In this document: one piece after another, positions 1-8,972 of the stretch
Layout: each line of letters begins with the position of its first letter
How positions within the stretch are numbered: the stretch's first letter is position 1
Assembly (NCBI GenBank): GCA_030427485.1
Contig: JAUICG010000010.1
Location: 62,001-126,000 of the forward strand
Direction of reading: 5' to 3'
Length of the DNA: 64,000 nucleotides
DNA from: Gammaproteobacteria bacterium
Lineage (GTDB): Bacteria > Pseudomonadota > Gammaproteobacteria > Pseudomonadales > Halieaceae
Program-made: the position numbers and the translations under genes
The notes under the pieces: generated by a model
Seen by the model: the letters and a program-made list of their open reading frames with translations, nothing else
What the model was told of the DNA's origin: nothing
Databases searched by the model: none

Positions 1-302
1 AACGTCCCACCGGCCTTCCAAACAAGGTTTTGTGGTTAAAACGTCGTGAAACCCGATTTTTTATCCACATGCCGCGCTGAAAATTGCAAGAATTTTCTGG
101 CACGAGTGTGAAGAGTACGTCACTTTTGGGCAATAAACTACATTATTCTGGTATTTTTCTTGTTTACTTCATTCCGTGGGCTGACTGGCGTGTGAATCGG
201 GTCAATCGCACCCGGTCGGAAGCACTATGCTCTCATAGGCTGGCGGCGAATGCGTTATCATTCGCATAATGGGGCGCTTGCTCTTGGTTCGATGATGCGA
301 AA
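1..302. other. Leading intergenic stretch, no gene recognised
   Basis: I see no convincing gene here. A 61-codon frame at 84-269 has no ribosome-binding site and resembles no family I know. The stretch is more AT-rich than the genes that follow and probably contains the promoter of the exporter operon starting at 303, but I could not pick out a clear -35/-10 pair. Confidence 0.5.
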
Positions 303-2612
303 ATGACACTTAAGAATAAGACTGTAGAGCTACTGGTCAACCACGCAGGCTGGATTGCACCGCTGAACCTCATCGTGCTTCTCGCGCTCGGGTTTGGCGC
401 CAGCATGCTTCAGCTGGAATCCGGCATAAAGGTTTTTTTCAGCAAAGACGACCCCAACCTGCTGGCACAGGAACAGATCGAGCGCACCTACGGCAGGGAA
501 GACAACATCCTGTTTGTGATCGAGGCTCGCGAGGGTGATGTTTTCGCGCCGGATAACCTTGTATCGGTGCAGCAGATTACGGAACAAGCCTGGCAGATCC
601 CTAACTCGAGGCGGGTGGACTCGCTGAACAACTATCTCTACCCGGTGGTAGATGGCGATGACATTCATATCGGTGCGCTGGTTGAAGACGCCTCGTCCCT
701 GTCCACGGAAGCAATAGCGAAGGTCCGCGAAATCGCCCTGTCGCAACAGCCCTTGACGGGCAGGCTGCTGTCGCAGAATGGCGCGGTTACCGCTGTGAAT
801 GTAAGCCTGAACCTGGGGATGACAGGCGCTGATAAAGCAGTGGCAATCGCGGATTCAGTGCAGTATGCCCGCGCGATTCAGGAGCGGGCGGCGCAGGCCA
901 ATCCGGGGTTGGACATTTATCTTGCCGGCTGGGCCCTCACGGAGCAAACGCTTGCTGAGGTTACCAGGGCCGACTCACAGAGCCTGATGCCGCTGATGTT
1001 CGTTATCGTGTTACTCCTGCTGGCGCTGCTGCTGCGTTCTGTTACCGCTTCGCTATGTACCGTGATTACGATACTTCTCAGTATCCTGGTCGGCATGGGA
1101 TACGCCGGGTGGGCCCGGATAGGGATCAACAGCGTCAATGTCTCGGCACCGACCATTATCATGACACTCGCGATCGCCGATTGCGTCCATGTGCTCAGCG
1201 TTTTCCTGGCCAGGCTGCGCGCGGAGGACGACAGGCGGACGGCGGTACGCACAAGCCTGCAGCGCACTCTTCACCCGGTACTGCTGACCAGCGTGACCAC
1301 GGCGCTGGGCTTTATCAGCATGAACTTCAGCGACTCGCCGCCATTCCGTGAACTGGGCACCATCTCCGCCGTCGGTGTGGTGGGCGCGCTGTGGGTAACA
1401 TTGACGATATTACCGGGCCTGATGCTGGTCATGCCTTTCAAATCCGGTTCGGGCAGGACTATCCTGGATTTACCCATGAAGCGCCTCTCCGAACTCGTTA
1501 TCCGGCATCACACAGCTATTTTCTGGACTTCGCTTGCCCTGACCATAGCCGCAATCAGTTTCATTCCGCGACTCGAGTTGAATGACGATCCCACCGACTA
1601 TTTCTCCGCCGATATCCCGTTGAGCGATGCCATTCGCGTGGTTGAAGAAAGGCTGTCGGGAAACCAGTCCCTGCATTATTCAATCGCCGCCAGCGACCCC
1701 CGCGGGGTGTCAGACCCGCAATTCCTGGCCTCGGTTGCCAGGTTTGCGGACTGGCTGAGAGCACAGCCCGAAGTAGTCAATGTGGAAGTGTTCACCGATA
1801 CCCTGAAACGGCTCAACCAGGTCCTGCACGAGGACGATCCGGCCTGGCACCGATTGCCCGACTCGGCGGATATGGCATCCCAGTACATCCTGCTATACGA
1901 AATCTCCATACCGTACGGGTTGGACGTCACTCATCAGGTCAATGCGGAGAAAACCGCACTGAAGGTTTCTGCTGTACTGAAGAACCAGAAATCACAGGGC
2001 CTGATCCGTTTTGAGGAGAGAGCGCGCCAGTGGGTGGAGGAAAACACTCCGACACTGGTCGCGCACGGAGCCGGCCAGTCGATAAGTTTCGCGCGTATCG
2101 GAATGCGCAATATTGAAAGCATGCTCGGCGGATCCCTGTTCGCCATCATTGTCATTTCAGCGTGTATGATACTGGCCTTTCGTTCATTGAAGTTCGGCCT
2201 GATCAGCTTTCTCCCCAACCTGTTCCCGGCACTTGTCGTACTGGGAATCTGGAGCGCTGTTGCGGGTGAAATCAATATGGCGGCTTCCGTGGTATTCAGC
2301 CTGACGCTTGGAATCGTCGTGGATGACAGTACCCACTTTCTTGTCAAGTACAGGGAAGCGCGTCTGCAGGACAATATGGATGCGCGGCAGGCCATCCACC
2401 ACACCTTTGTCACTGTCGGCAATGCGCTGGTGTCCACCTCTATTGTACTCGCGGCTGGTTTCCTGGTTCTGGTGAGTTCCGATTTTGCGGTAAATTCCAC
2501 CTCCGGACTGCTGGTGGCACTGACAATTGCAGTCGCTATCGTGCTGGACCTCCTGTTTTTGCCATCGCTGTTGATGAAAATTGATCGCTGGCTGATACGA
2601 AACCCGGCCTGA
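303..2612 (+). CDS. RND/MMPL-family exporter, inner membrane
   Basis: This 769-residue protein has the duplicated RND/MMPL plan: one membrane helix near the N-terminus (about residues 18-37), a large periplasmic loop, a block of helices (about 226-400), a second periplasmic loop (about 430-620) and a second helix block to the end. Each block has an acid-plus-histidine helix motif: DCVH near residue 293 and DDSTH near residue 674. In this family such residues form the proton path. It probably exports a lipid or hydrophobic molecule using the proton gradient. It is the first gene of a three-gene set with a LolA-like periplasmic protein (23 bp downstream) and an outer-membrane barrel, which suggests a trans-envelope route. 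The substrate is not evident. No strong ribosome-binding site precedes the ATG. Confidence 0.85.
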   Translation: MTLKNKTVELLVNHAGWIAPLNLIVLLALGFGASMLQLESGIKVFFSKDDPNLLAQEQIERTYGREDNILFVIEAREGDVFAPDNLVSVQQITEQAWQIPNSRRVDSLNNYLYPVVDGDDIHIGALVEDASSLSTEAIAKVREIALSQQPLTGRLLSQNGAVTAVNVSLNLGMTGADKAVAIADSVQYARAIQERAAQANPGLDIYLAGWALTEQTLAEVTRADSQSLMPLMFVIVLLLLALLLRSVTASLCTVITILLSILVGMGYAGWARIGINSVNVSAPTIIMTLAIADCVHVLSVFLARLRAEDDRRTAVRTSLQRTLHPVLLTSVTTALGFISMNFSDSPPFRELGTISAVGVVGALWVTLTILPGLMLVMPFKSGSGRTILDLPMKRLSELVIRHHTAIFWTSLALTIAAISFIPRLELNDDPTDYFSADIPLSDAIRVVEERLSGNQSLHYSIAASDPRGVSDPQFLASVARFADWLRAQPEVVNVEVFTDTLKRLNQVLHEDDPAWHRLPDSADMASQYILLYEISIPYGLDVTHQVNAEKTALKVSAVLKNQKSQGLIRFEERARQWVEENTPTLVAHGAGQSISFARIGMRNIESMLGGSLFAIIVISACMILAFRSLKFGLISFLPNLFPALVVLGIWSAVAGEINMAASVVFSLTLGIVVDDSTHFLVKYREARLQDNMDARQAIHHTFVTVGNALVSTSIVLAAGFLVLVSSDFAVNSTSGLLVALTIAVAIVLDLLFLPSLLMKIDRWLIRNPA

Positions 2613-2635
2613 CACATGATCTACTGGACAAACGC

Positions 2636-3472
2636 ATGAAACGAAAACTATCCGGAAACACCGCGCACCGCCCGGCTGGGGTAAACAACTACCTGCCAGT
2701 ACTGGCCGCCCTGGTACTGTCCCTTTTTTACCACCCCGCTGTACTCGCGGATGCGGACGTCGAAAAAGGCATGGCCATCGCCATTGAGGCGGACCGGCGC
2801 GACAGCGGCTTCGGAGATTCCACGGTTGATCTTACGATGTTGATAGCATCGGCTTCCGGCGACATCGTCACGCGTGAAATGCGCCAGATGGTTCTGGAAG
2901 TCGCGAACGATGGCGACAAGAGCATCATGGTCTTTGACCGCCCCAGGGATCTGAAAGGTACAGCGATTCTCACCTTTACCCATAAATCCGGCGATGACGA
3001 GCAATGGCTCTACCTGCCGGCCCTGAAACGCGTCAAACGCATATCGTCGGCGGATAAATCGGGGCCCTTCATGGGCAGCGAGTTCGCGTATGAGGACCTG
3101 TCTTCGCAGGAGGTTGAGAAATACCGCTACCGGTACCTGCGGGATGACGCTATCGATGGCACGCCTTGTTTCGTCGTGGAACGCGTACCGGTCGACAAGA
3201 ATTCCGGCTATACGCGGCAGCTTACCTGGGTTGACCAGGACGAGTACCGCCTGCAACGCGTTGATTACTACGACCGTAAGGATTCGCTGCTTAAATCCAT
3301 GCGCCCTGTCGGTTACCAGCAGTACCTTGATCGTTACTGGCGGCCGTCAGAAATGGTCATGTCGAATCACCAGACAGGCAAGAGTACAACACTGAAATTC
3401 GGTAACTACCAGTTCCGGACCGGCGCGAGAGATGCGGATTTCACCCCGAGCGCCATCGCCCGCATCCGGTAG
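2636..3472 (+). CDS. LolA-like outer membrane lipoprotein-sorting protein
   Basis: The 278-residue product starts with a basic stretch and a hydrophobic signal segment (about residues 20-38) ending near VLADADVEKG, so it should be periplasmic. The rest matches the outer-membrane lipoprotein-sorting family that is regularly encoded beside MMPL exporters: conserved segments include FDRPRDLKGTA, the DEQWLYLPALKRVKRI stretch and SSADKSGPFMGSEFAYED. Such proteins have the open half-barrel fold of LolA/LolB and are thought to shuttle a hydrophobic cargo across the periplasm. Position between the exporter and the barrel protein fits that role. The cargo is unknown. Confidence 0.82.
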   Translation: MKRKLSGNTAHRPAGVNNYLPVLAALVLSLFYHPAVLADADVEKGMAIAIEADRRDSGFGDSTVDLTMLIASASGDIVTREMRQMVLEVANDGDKSIMVFDRPRDLKGTAILTFTHKSGDDEQWLYLPALKRVKRISSADKSGPFMGSEFAYEDLSSQEVEKYRYRYLRDDAIDGTPCFVVERVPVDKNSGYTRQLTWVDQDEYRLQRVDYYDRKDSLLKSMRPVGYQQYLDRYWRPSEMVMSNHQTGKSTTLKFGNYQFRTGARDADFTPSAIARIR

Positions 3473-3499
3473 CACATCGACACCCTGCGAGGACATTCC

Positions 3500-4735
3500 G
3501 TGGCACGTTCGGCGCTTGCGCTAGCAATTTCCCTATCGCTACTGACAGGTGCTCGGCCCGCCGTGGGCGTTACTATGCCGGAAGCGGGGTTCGGCGCGGT
3601 AATAGACCGGGGTGAATGGTCAGGCTATATCAGTATTGATGCCCGCCTGTTCCCCAAGTCGCCGGAATTTCCCAGTCAGAAAGACCAGGATTTTTCACTG
3701 GCGTTAAAGCCGGAGTACTTCGTGGACTGGGACAGCGGTGACCAGCGCTTCGCTGTCAGCCCGTTTTTTCGCTACGACACTGCGGACAACCAGCGAACCC
3801 ATGCCGATATCAGGGAATTGTACTGGCAGATTGAACGCGGACGCTGGATTGGCAAGGCGGGGATCGACGTGGTCTTCTGGGGGGTCACGGAGTCCCAGCA
3901 CCTGGTGGATATCATCAATCAGACAGACCTCGTGGAAAATATCGACGGTGAAGAGAAACTCGGCCAGCCTATGCTGAACGTCGATTACCTCAGCGACCAC
4001 GGTACCTGGCAGCTCTATATGTTGCCCTACTTCAGGGAGCGGACCTTCCCCGGCAAACACGGGCGCCTGCGAACGGACCCGGAAGTGGACACGCGCAATC
4101 CACAGTACGAATCCGGTTCCAAAGAGCAACACATCGATCTCGCACTGCGCTGGAGCCAGCACCTGGGCGACTGGGACATCGGCCTGGCGCACTTCTCGGG
4201 CACCAGTCGCGAGCCCTACCTCAACCCGGATGCCAGCCAGGGCGGGCTGGACCTGCTCCCGCTCTACGTCCAGATAGACCAGACCAGCCTGGACGCACAG
4301 GCAACAAAAGGCGCCTGGTTGTGGAAGCTCGAGGCAATCTACAACCACAATACCCTCGAGGATTATGTCGCCTATGTGGGCGGCTTTGAGAGAACCAGTT
4401 TTGGCGTCGCCGGTTCGAACGCCGACCTGGGTGTACTGCTGGAATACCACTACGACGAGCGCGGCGACGAGGCTACCAACGGCCTGCAGAGTGATGTTTA
4501 CCTGGGATTGCGGCTGACCGCCAACGATCTTCCAGGCACCATGGCGCTGGCGGGCGTTCTCTACGACACCGATACGCAGGCGGTATTCGGGAATATCGAG
4601 GCATCGCGCCGCCTGGGCGAAAACTGGACACTGGCGCTGGAACTGCGCTTCACCACCAATACCGACGAAAAGGACAATCTCTACTTCTTCAGGTCAGACG
4701 ATTACCTGGGCGTTGAACTCACACGGCACTTCTAG
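3500..4735 (+). CDS. Outer-membrane beta-barrel protein of exporter operon
   Basis: The 411-residue protein starts at a GTG with a GAGGA ribosome-binding site 6-7 bases upstream. It has a signal peptide (about residues 1-23) followed by many alternating amphipathic strands rich in Trp, Tyr and Asp, and ends in RHF, a typical aromatic C-terminus for BAM-inserted barrels. I recognise no characterised family with certainty. It resembles the DUF1302-type or alginate-export-like barrels often found beside MMPL exporters. As last gene of the operon it could be the outer-membrane exit or acceptor for the cargo moved by the two upstream proteins. Confidence 0.7.
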   Translation: MARSALALAISLSLLTGARPAVGVTMPEAGFGAVIDRGEWSGYISIDARLFPKSPEFPSQKDQDFSLALKPEYFVDWDSGDQRFAVSPFFRYDTADNQRTHADIRELYWQIERGRWIGKAGIDVVFWGVTESQHLVDIINQTDLVENIDGEEKLGQPMLNVDYLSDHGTWQLYMLPYFRERTFPGKHGRLRTDPEVDTRNPQYESGSKEQHIDLALRWSQHLGDWDIGLAHFSGTSREPYLNPDASQGGLDLLPLYVQIDQTSLDAQATKGAWLWKLEAIYNHNTLEDYVAYVGGFERTSFGVAGSNADLGVLLEYHYDERGDEATNGLQSDVYLGLRLTANDLPGTMALAGVLYDTDTQAVFGNIEASRRLGENWTLALELRFTTNTDEKDNLYFFRSDDYLGVELTRHF

Positions 4736-4758
4736 GCAAAAAACCGCGCGCAAAAAAA

Positions 4759-4778
4759 ACCGCACTCGTGAGTGCGGT
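4759..4778. terminator. Bidirectional rho-independent terminator
   Basis: A 9-bp perfect stem (ACCGCACTC with GAGTGCGGT) is preceded by a run of eight A (4752-4759) and followed by TCTTTCC. It lies between two converging genes (stops at 4735 and 4817). The A-run gives a U-tract for the minus-strand transcript; the plus-strand tract is poorer. Confidence 0.8.
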
Positions 4779-4816
4779 CTTTCCTGCGCTGCCCGGGCAG
4801 CGGAGTGTCGCTTGCG

Positions 4817-5776
4817 CTACTTTTTGCCGCGTCGCGTCGCGCGCGCGCCCAACAGCAGACCGGTTCCCATCAGGAGCAGCGAGCTTGGTACCGGAACCAC
4901 ACGGAACAAGTCGGTGGAGGTGGTGGTATTGAACGCCAGCGTATAGTTACCTGAGGACAAGCCAGAGATATCAATCTTGTAGCTGCCGCTTCCGGCCACG
5001 ATATTGGGGGCGCCATCACTGGAAGACGTGTTGTTCAGTGACAGTGCCGCCTCGGTTGCCGTACAGGTCAAGCCCACGCCGCATGTGGTCACCGTGTTGG
5101 TGCCGGTCGGGGCCCATGACGCGATCGTCACACCCTCTTTCTGCAGCAGCAGGGTCGCACCGGAGGCCGCCTGCGCGATCCCGATATCACCCTCTGTGAC
5201 CTCGGTGTGGACATTGATGTCCGCATCAAACGTCACGCTGAGCGTTCCACCCGTGCCGACAAACGTCAGACCCAGACGTGTGTTGGAGCCCGCATTGGTA
5301 TTGGACTGGGCGCTGAAGCCGTTATCCAGGTTGCTCTCGGATATCGAGGTCACGTGCGTGAACGCATCTCCCGTCAGAGCGGCAGAAATCACCTCGGCTT
5401 CCGCATTGGAGTAGTCCCCGGCCATACCGAATACCGTGTAATCGCCCTCACCCCGGACGCCGGCGCTGGCGGGCGGCGCGTTCTGCACCTTGCCGCTCAG
5501 GGTAGGAGGGGGCAGGGAACAGCTGGTAAACACACCGAAGTTCCCGGCACAGTTGGCGGCGCCGCTGGTGGGGTCATCGACGCCGTTGAGAATGGCGTCC
5601 TGGTTGGCCGCGAAGGTATACAGCCCGGCGCTCCCGCCGACAGCGTTGAAAGTCACAGCCAGTTTGTCGACGTTCAGGTAACTCAACCCGTAGACATCCG
5701 CAGACGCCTGTCCACTCAAGCCAAGCCCGAGTGCCGCACCGAACGCGAGTGCCATTTTCCCTTTACTGAATTTCAT
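4817..5776 (-). CDS. PEP-CTERM sorting-signal surface protein
   Basis: The 319-residue protein has a signal peptide (MKFSKGKMALAFGAALGL... to about residue 26) and a tripartite C-terminal sorting tail (about residues 293-319): the VPVPSS motif, a hydrophobic helix LLLMGTGLLLGA, and a basic cluster RATRRGKK. This is the substrate signature of exosortase, which removes the tail during export and surface or exopolysaccharide attachment. The body is low in charge and rich in Gly, Ser, Thr and Asn, typical of secreted PEP-CTERM proteins, with no recognisable enzymatic domain. AGGAG lies 6-7 bases before the ATG. A sigma-54 promoter stands upstream at 5866-5882, and PrsT is encoded just beyond it. 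The processing enzyme is not in this window. Confidence 0.88.
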   Translation of the reverse strand: MKFSKGKMALAFGAALGLGLSGQASADVYGLSYLNVDKLAVTFNAVGGSAGLYTFAANQDAILNGVDDPTSGAANCAGNFGVFTSCSLPPPTLSGKVQNAPPASAGVRGEGDYTVFGMAGDYSNAEAEVISAALTGDAFTHVTSISESNLDNGFSAQSNTNAGSNTRLGLTFVGTGGTLSVTFDADINVHTEVTEGDIGIAQAASGATLLLQKEGVTIASWAPTGTNTVTTCGVGLTCTATEAALSLNNTSSSDGAPNIVAGSGSYKIDISGLSSGNYTLAFNTTTSTDLFRVVPVPSSLLLMGTGLLLGARATRRGKK

Positions 5777-5845
5777 GTCGAGCTCCTAAAATTAAACCCC
5801 ATCTTCCCTTCTCCAGCCTGCACAATCCCGTCCCCGCCGGCTGTT

Positions 5846-5901
5846 GAATTCCTTTGAATCATATATTGCAAAGCGTGTGCCAAAAACAGAATTCCTTTGA
5901 A
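5846..5901. repeat. Two 13-bp direct repeats flanking the sigma-54 promoter
   Basis: GAATTCCTTTGAA occurs at 5846-5858 and again at 5889-5901 (read on the minus strand, TTCAAAGGAATTC). The copies sit on either side of the sigma-54 promoter, one covering the predicted start site and one just upstream of the -24 element, 43 bp apart. They could be a protein-binding site. No function is shown. Confidence 0.6.
5866..5882 (-). promoter_or_regulatory. Sigma-54 (RpoN) promoter of PEP-CTERM gene
   Basis: On the minus strand the sequence TGGCACACGCTTTGCAA has GG (-24) and GC (-12) separated by exactly 10 bases and agrees with the sigma-54 consensus TGGCACN5TTGCA at almost every position. The start site would be near 5856, leaving an untranslated leader of about 80 bases. 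PEP-CTERM systems commonly include PrsK/PrsR, a histidine kinase and a sigma-54-dependent regulator, which fits. The regulator is not encoded here. The rest of the 5777-6103 gap holds no gene that I can support. Confidence 0.8.
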
Positions 5902-6103
5902 ATACATACGCTTAAAAATTTTGCCTCGTGTAATGCCTCGACCTTTTCACCGTCATTGTAAAAAAAGCTGACACCGGTCTTTCGCTAATGCACTTTGGCC
6001 CGATTATAGCGCCGGGACACCAGAAAAAAACAGGAACTGGTTCTCAGATTGGATACCCCGGTCGCCCGGTATATCGCCCTTTCCAACACCTCCGTATAAG
6101 CGC

Positions 6104-8890
6104 TCAACCACCCTTGTTTGCCGTCTGCAGCAAGTTTCGCGCCTCGGCAACCAGCTCCTGGCGGTCAGCGCCCGCGATCACCAGTTCCAGGTAGGGTTTC
6201 GCCGCATCGGATTTGCCGAGATCGAGCAACAGCCGCCCCAGGTCGAGTTTCAACTTCAGGTTATCAGGATACAGCGCCACCGCCTTGCGCATTGTTTGCT
6301 CTCCCTTGACCACGTCGCCATTTGCAACGAGTACCGTTGCCAGCGTCGAGAGCATAAAGGGGTCTTCCGGCGCCAGTTCATTACCCCGCTGCGCGTACTC
6401 CAGTGCCTGTGCGGGGTCCTTTTCACGCATCAGCCAGGCCAGATTGTTAAGCGCCAGAACCGACTGCGGGTCCACCCTGAGCAGGCGTTGATACACCTCG
6501 ATCGCTTTGGGCACCGCATCCCGGGCGAGATAACCCTGCCCCAGTACCACCATCAGGCTCCTGCTCTCGGGAAAATTCTCCGAGCCGGCCTCCAGTATGG
6601 CCAGCGCATCGTCCGCTCGCCCCTGACTGTTGATGGCGGTGTACAGCAACATGACGGTATCCGGTGTGGGCTGCAGCGACAGTGATTTTCGCAGCGCCTC
6701 CTCGGCGGCGGCAATGTTACCCGCCCTGACGTTCAACCAGCCCCGTGTATACCAGACGTCTGCGCGCTCCCTGGGCATCTCTGACTGCAGTTTTTCCATC
6801 TCCGCAAAAGCGCTGTCCATGTCACCTGACTGGGCGGTGAGCCTGATCAGTGAAAGCCGCACCGGCAGATACCCGGGTTTTACATCCCGGGCGACTTCCA
6901 GGTGCTTGAGCGCCCTGTCCAGATCATTGCCCTGCGCCAGGGCGTCGGCGAAATAAAAATTCGCCAGCACCGAGTCGGGAGCGAGTTCAACCCATTTCTC
7001 CCAGACTTTGGCCGCTCCCCCGGCATTGCCCAGGTTGACGAGGGACTTGCCGCGCAGCTCGATCAGGGAGGGCTGCTCCATAATCATGCTGTCGCTCAGG
7101 TTTTCTGTCAGGACCGACACCTGCTCGTACCGCCCGTTATCGAAGTACAACCTGGCCAGGCGGGCCTGTACCTCCAGGTTGTCCGGATTCTGGCCCAGCA
7201 ATTGCGTCAGTTGCTTCTCGCCCTCCTGGAAATCCCGGGTGGCCACAATCAGTTCAGACTGGACGCCAATTGCCTCCAGGTCCTGGGGATTTTCCGCCAG
7301 ATAGGCCGTCAACAACTCCTCGGCACGCGCTTCCTCGCCCGTACGCATGCAGATTTTGGCCAGGGTTTTCAAGGCGGAAGGCTCCAACGGCTGGATAGCC
7401 AGTGCTTTTTCCAGGTAAGCCTTTCCCCTTCGCCAATCCCCGCCGTACAGGTAAATGGCGGCCAGCATGTTCAGCGGTTCAACCCGGTCGGGGTACTGCT
7501 GCTGTAAATTATCGGCGATAGTGACAGCGTCCTTAAGGCGACCCTGCTCAAGTGCCGCGCCGGCCGAAATCAGTACTTTGGAAAAATCGTCCTCGGAGAC
7601 CTGCTGTTCCGCGGCGGCAATAATTTCATCGACAAAGTCGCCGCGCATGGTTTGCGCAAGACTCAACATACTCTGTACCGACAGGTTTTGCGGCGACAAT
7701 TCCGATAGCCGCTGCAGGTAGCCAATCGCCTCATCGCCCTTGCCCTCCATCAGTGCGATCGTGCCCAGCATACCCAGGGCCATCGTGTCCTCCTGCTGCT
7801 GTTCCAGCAGTTTGCCAAGCGTTACCTTGGCGGCGCCCAGGTCCTGCTGCTGCATGCTGAGCGAGGCGAGCATTCTGGCGACCTCAGCGGAGTTGGGGAT
7901 ATCGTAATAGAGCTGGTTGGCTATCATCTGCGCCTGTTCCAGTTTTCCCTCGGCCATGTAGCTGGCCACCAGGTACAGTTTGGCCAGGGGATCTTCCGGA
8001 TTTCCAGCGACAGCGATTTCCAGCACTTCCGAGGCCACGGCAAAACTCTGTTGCTCAAACTCAATATACCCATTCACGAAATTGACATAGGGGTGTTCCT
8101 TGAGCCCGCCCTCCTGCAGCGCCTTGATATCGCTCTTGGCGGCCTCAAAATCCTTTAATTGCGCGGCAATCAGGGCACGTCGGGCCAGCAGCATGGAGAC
8201 ATACGCGCGATTGGCAACTGCCTGGTCATATGCCTCCCGGGCCGCTTCCAGGTCGCCGTCCGCGGCCAGCAGATCACCCTTGAGCGCCCATGCCTCGGCT
8301 GAGTTCGGATCAATGGCCAGCGCGTCCCCGGCCAGCGTCATCGCGGTCTCCCTGCGGCCGACCTGCGCCTCGTAGCTGGCTCTCGCCAGCAGGGCGATCA
8401 CCGACGATTCATTCAATTTGAGCGCCTTGGCGATTTCCGCATCAGCCAGCCTGAACTGCTGCTTCTGGATCAACGCATGGGCGCGGTAGGCATGGATATC
8501 CGCGAGCGCCGCGGCCGCCACTTTCCTGGGGAGTTTGTCCGACTTTTCCAACAGGCGATCAAATTGCCCCTGCAGGTAGATCGCTTCGACCTGCAAAAGC
8601 ACTACATCCCGCGAGAGCATACCGAGTTCTTCAGCCCGGCGGGCCTCCTTCTCCGCGGTGGCCCCTTCACCCTGCGCCAGCGCGACCTCGGCGAGTTCGT
8701 AGCGAACATGGGGATTATTGGGATCCTTGCTCGCGGCGTTTTTCAACTCGATAGTGGCCGAGTCAAACTCGCCCGACGCCATGTACTCGCGAGCCTTTTC
8801 AATATGCTCGGTAGGCGTCAGGTCCCTGGCGCAGGAGGCCAGCAGGACAAAAGCGCCGACCGCCAGATATATCATCAGTAGCCTGTTCAT
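6104..8890 (-). CDS. prsT: PEP-CTERM system TPR-repeat lipoprotein PrsT
   Basis: The 928-residue product starts at MNRLLMIYL (ATG at 8888-8890), followed by a lipobox LLASC whose Cys should be acylated after signal cleavage. The rest is a long array of TPR helices, with recurrent pattern residues such as DPNNPHVRYELAEVALAQG, DPNSAEAWALKGDLLAADG and DPQSVLALNNLAWLM. Length and layout match PrsT, the TPR lipoprotein that accompanies exosortase-A systems (usually about 900 residues), where it probably acts as an envelope scaffold for export or polymer assembly. It lies 82 bp after the hexapeptide acyltransferase gene on the same strand. A longer in-frame start at 9001 would place 37 non-signal residues before the lipobox and is unlikely. 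Confidence 0.88.
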   Translation of the reverse strand: MNRLLMIYLAVGAFVLLASCARDLTPTEHIEKAREYMASGEFDSATIELKNAASKDPNNPHVRYELAEVALAQGEGATAEKEARRAEELGMLSRDVVLLQVEAIYLQGQFDRLLEKSDKLPRKVAAAALADIHAYRAHALIQKQQFRLADAEIAKALKLNESSVIALLARASYEAQVGRRETAMTLAGDALAIDPNSAEAWALKGDLLAADGDLEAAREAYDQAVANRAYVSMLLARRALIAAQLKDFEAAKSDIKALQEGGLKEHPYVNFVNGYIEFEQQSFAVASEVLEIAVAGNPEDPLAKLYLVASYMAEGKLEQAQMIANQLYYDIPNSAEVARMLASLSMQQQDLGAAKVTLGKLLEQQQEDTMALGMLGTIALMEGKGDEAIGYLQRLSELSPQNLSVQSMLSLAQTMRGDFVDEIIAAAEQQVSEDDFSKVLISAGAALEQGRLKDAVTIADNLQQQYPDRVEPLNMLAAIYLYGGDWRRGKAYLEKALAIQPLEPSALKTLAKICMRTGEEARAEELLTAYLAENPQDLEAIGVQSELIVATRDFQEGEKQLTQLLGQNPDNLEVQARLARLYFDNGRYEQVSVLTENLSDSMIMEQPSLIELRGKSLVNLGNAGGAAKVWEKWVELAPDSVLANFYFADALAQGNDLDRALKHLEVARDVKPGYLPVRLSLIRLTAQSGDMDSAFAEMEKLQSEMPRERADVWYTRGWLNVRAGNIAAAEEALRKSLSLQPTPDTVMLLYTAINSQGRADDALAILEAGSENFPESRSLMVVLGQGYLARDAVPKAIEVYQRLLRVDPQSVLALNNLAWLMREKDPAQALEYAQRGNELAPEDPFMLSTLATVLVANGDVVKGEQTMRKAVALYPDNLKLKLDLGRLLLDLGKSDAAKPYLELVIAGADRQELVAEARNLLQTANKGG

Positions 8891-8972
8891 ATAAGCAGAT
8901 CGCTCCAGGAAAGTTGTCAATGAATATGTTGCCTGTTGAATACGTACCGTGCAGTGACTGTTGTGCGGCAGA

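Noticed and set aside
84..269. Possible 61-residue gene in the leading gap
   Set aside because: No ribosome-binding site, no family resemblance and ordinary intergenic composition.
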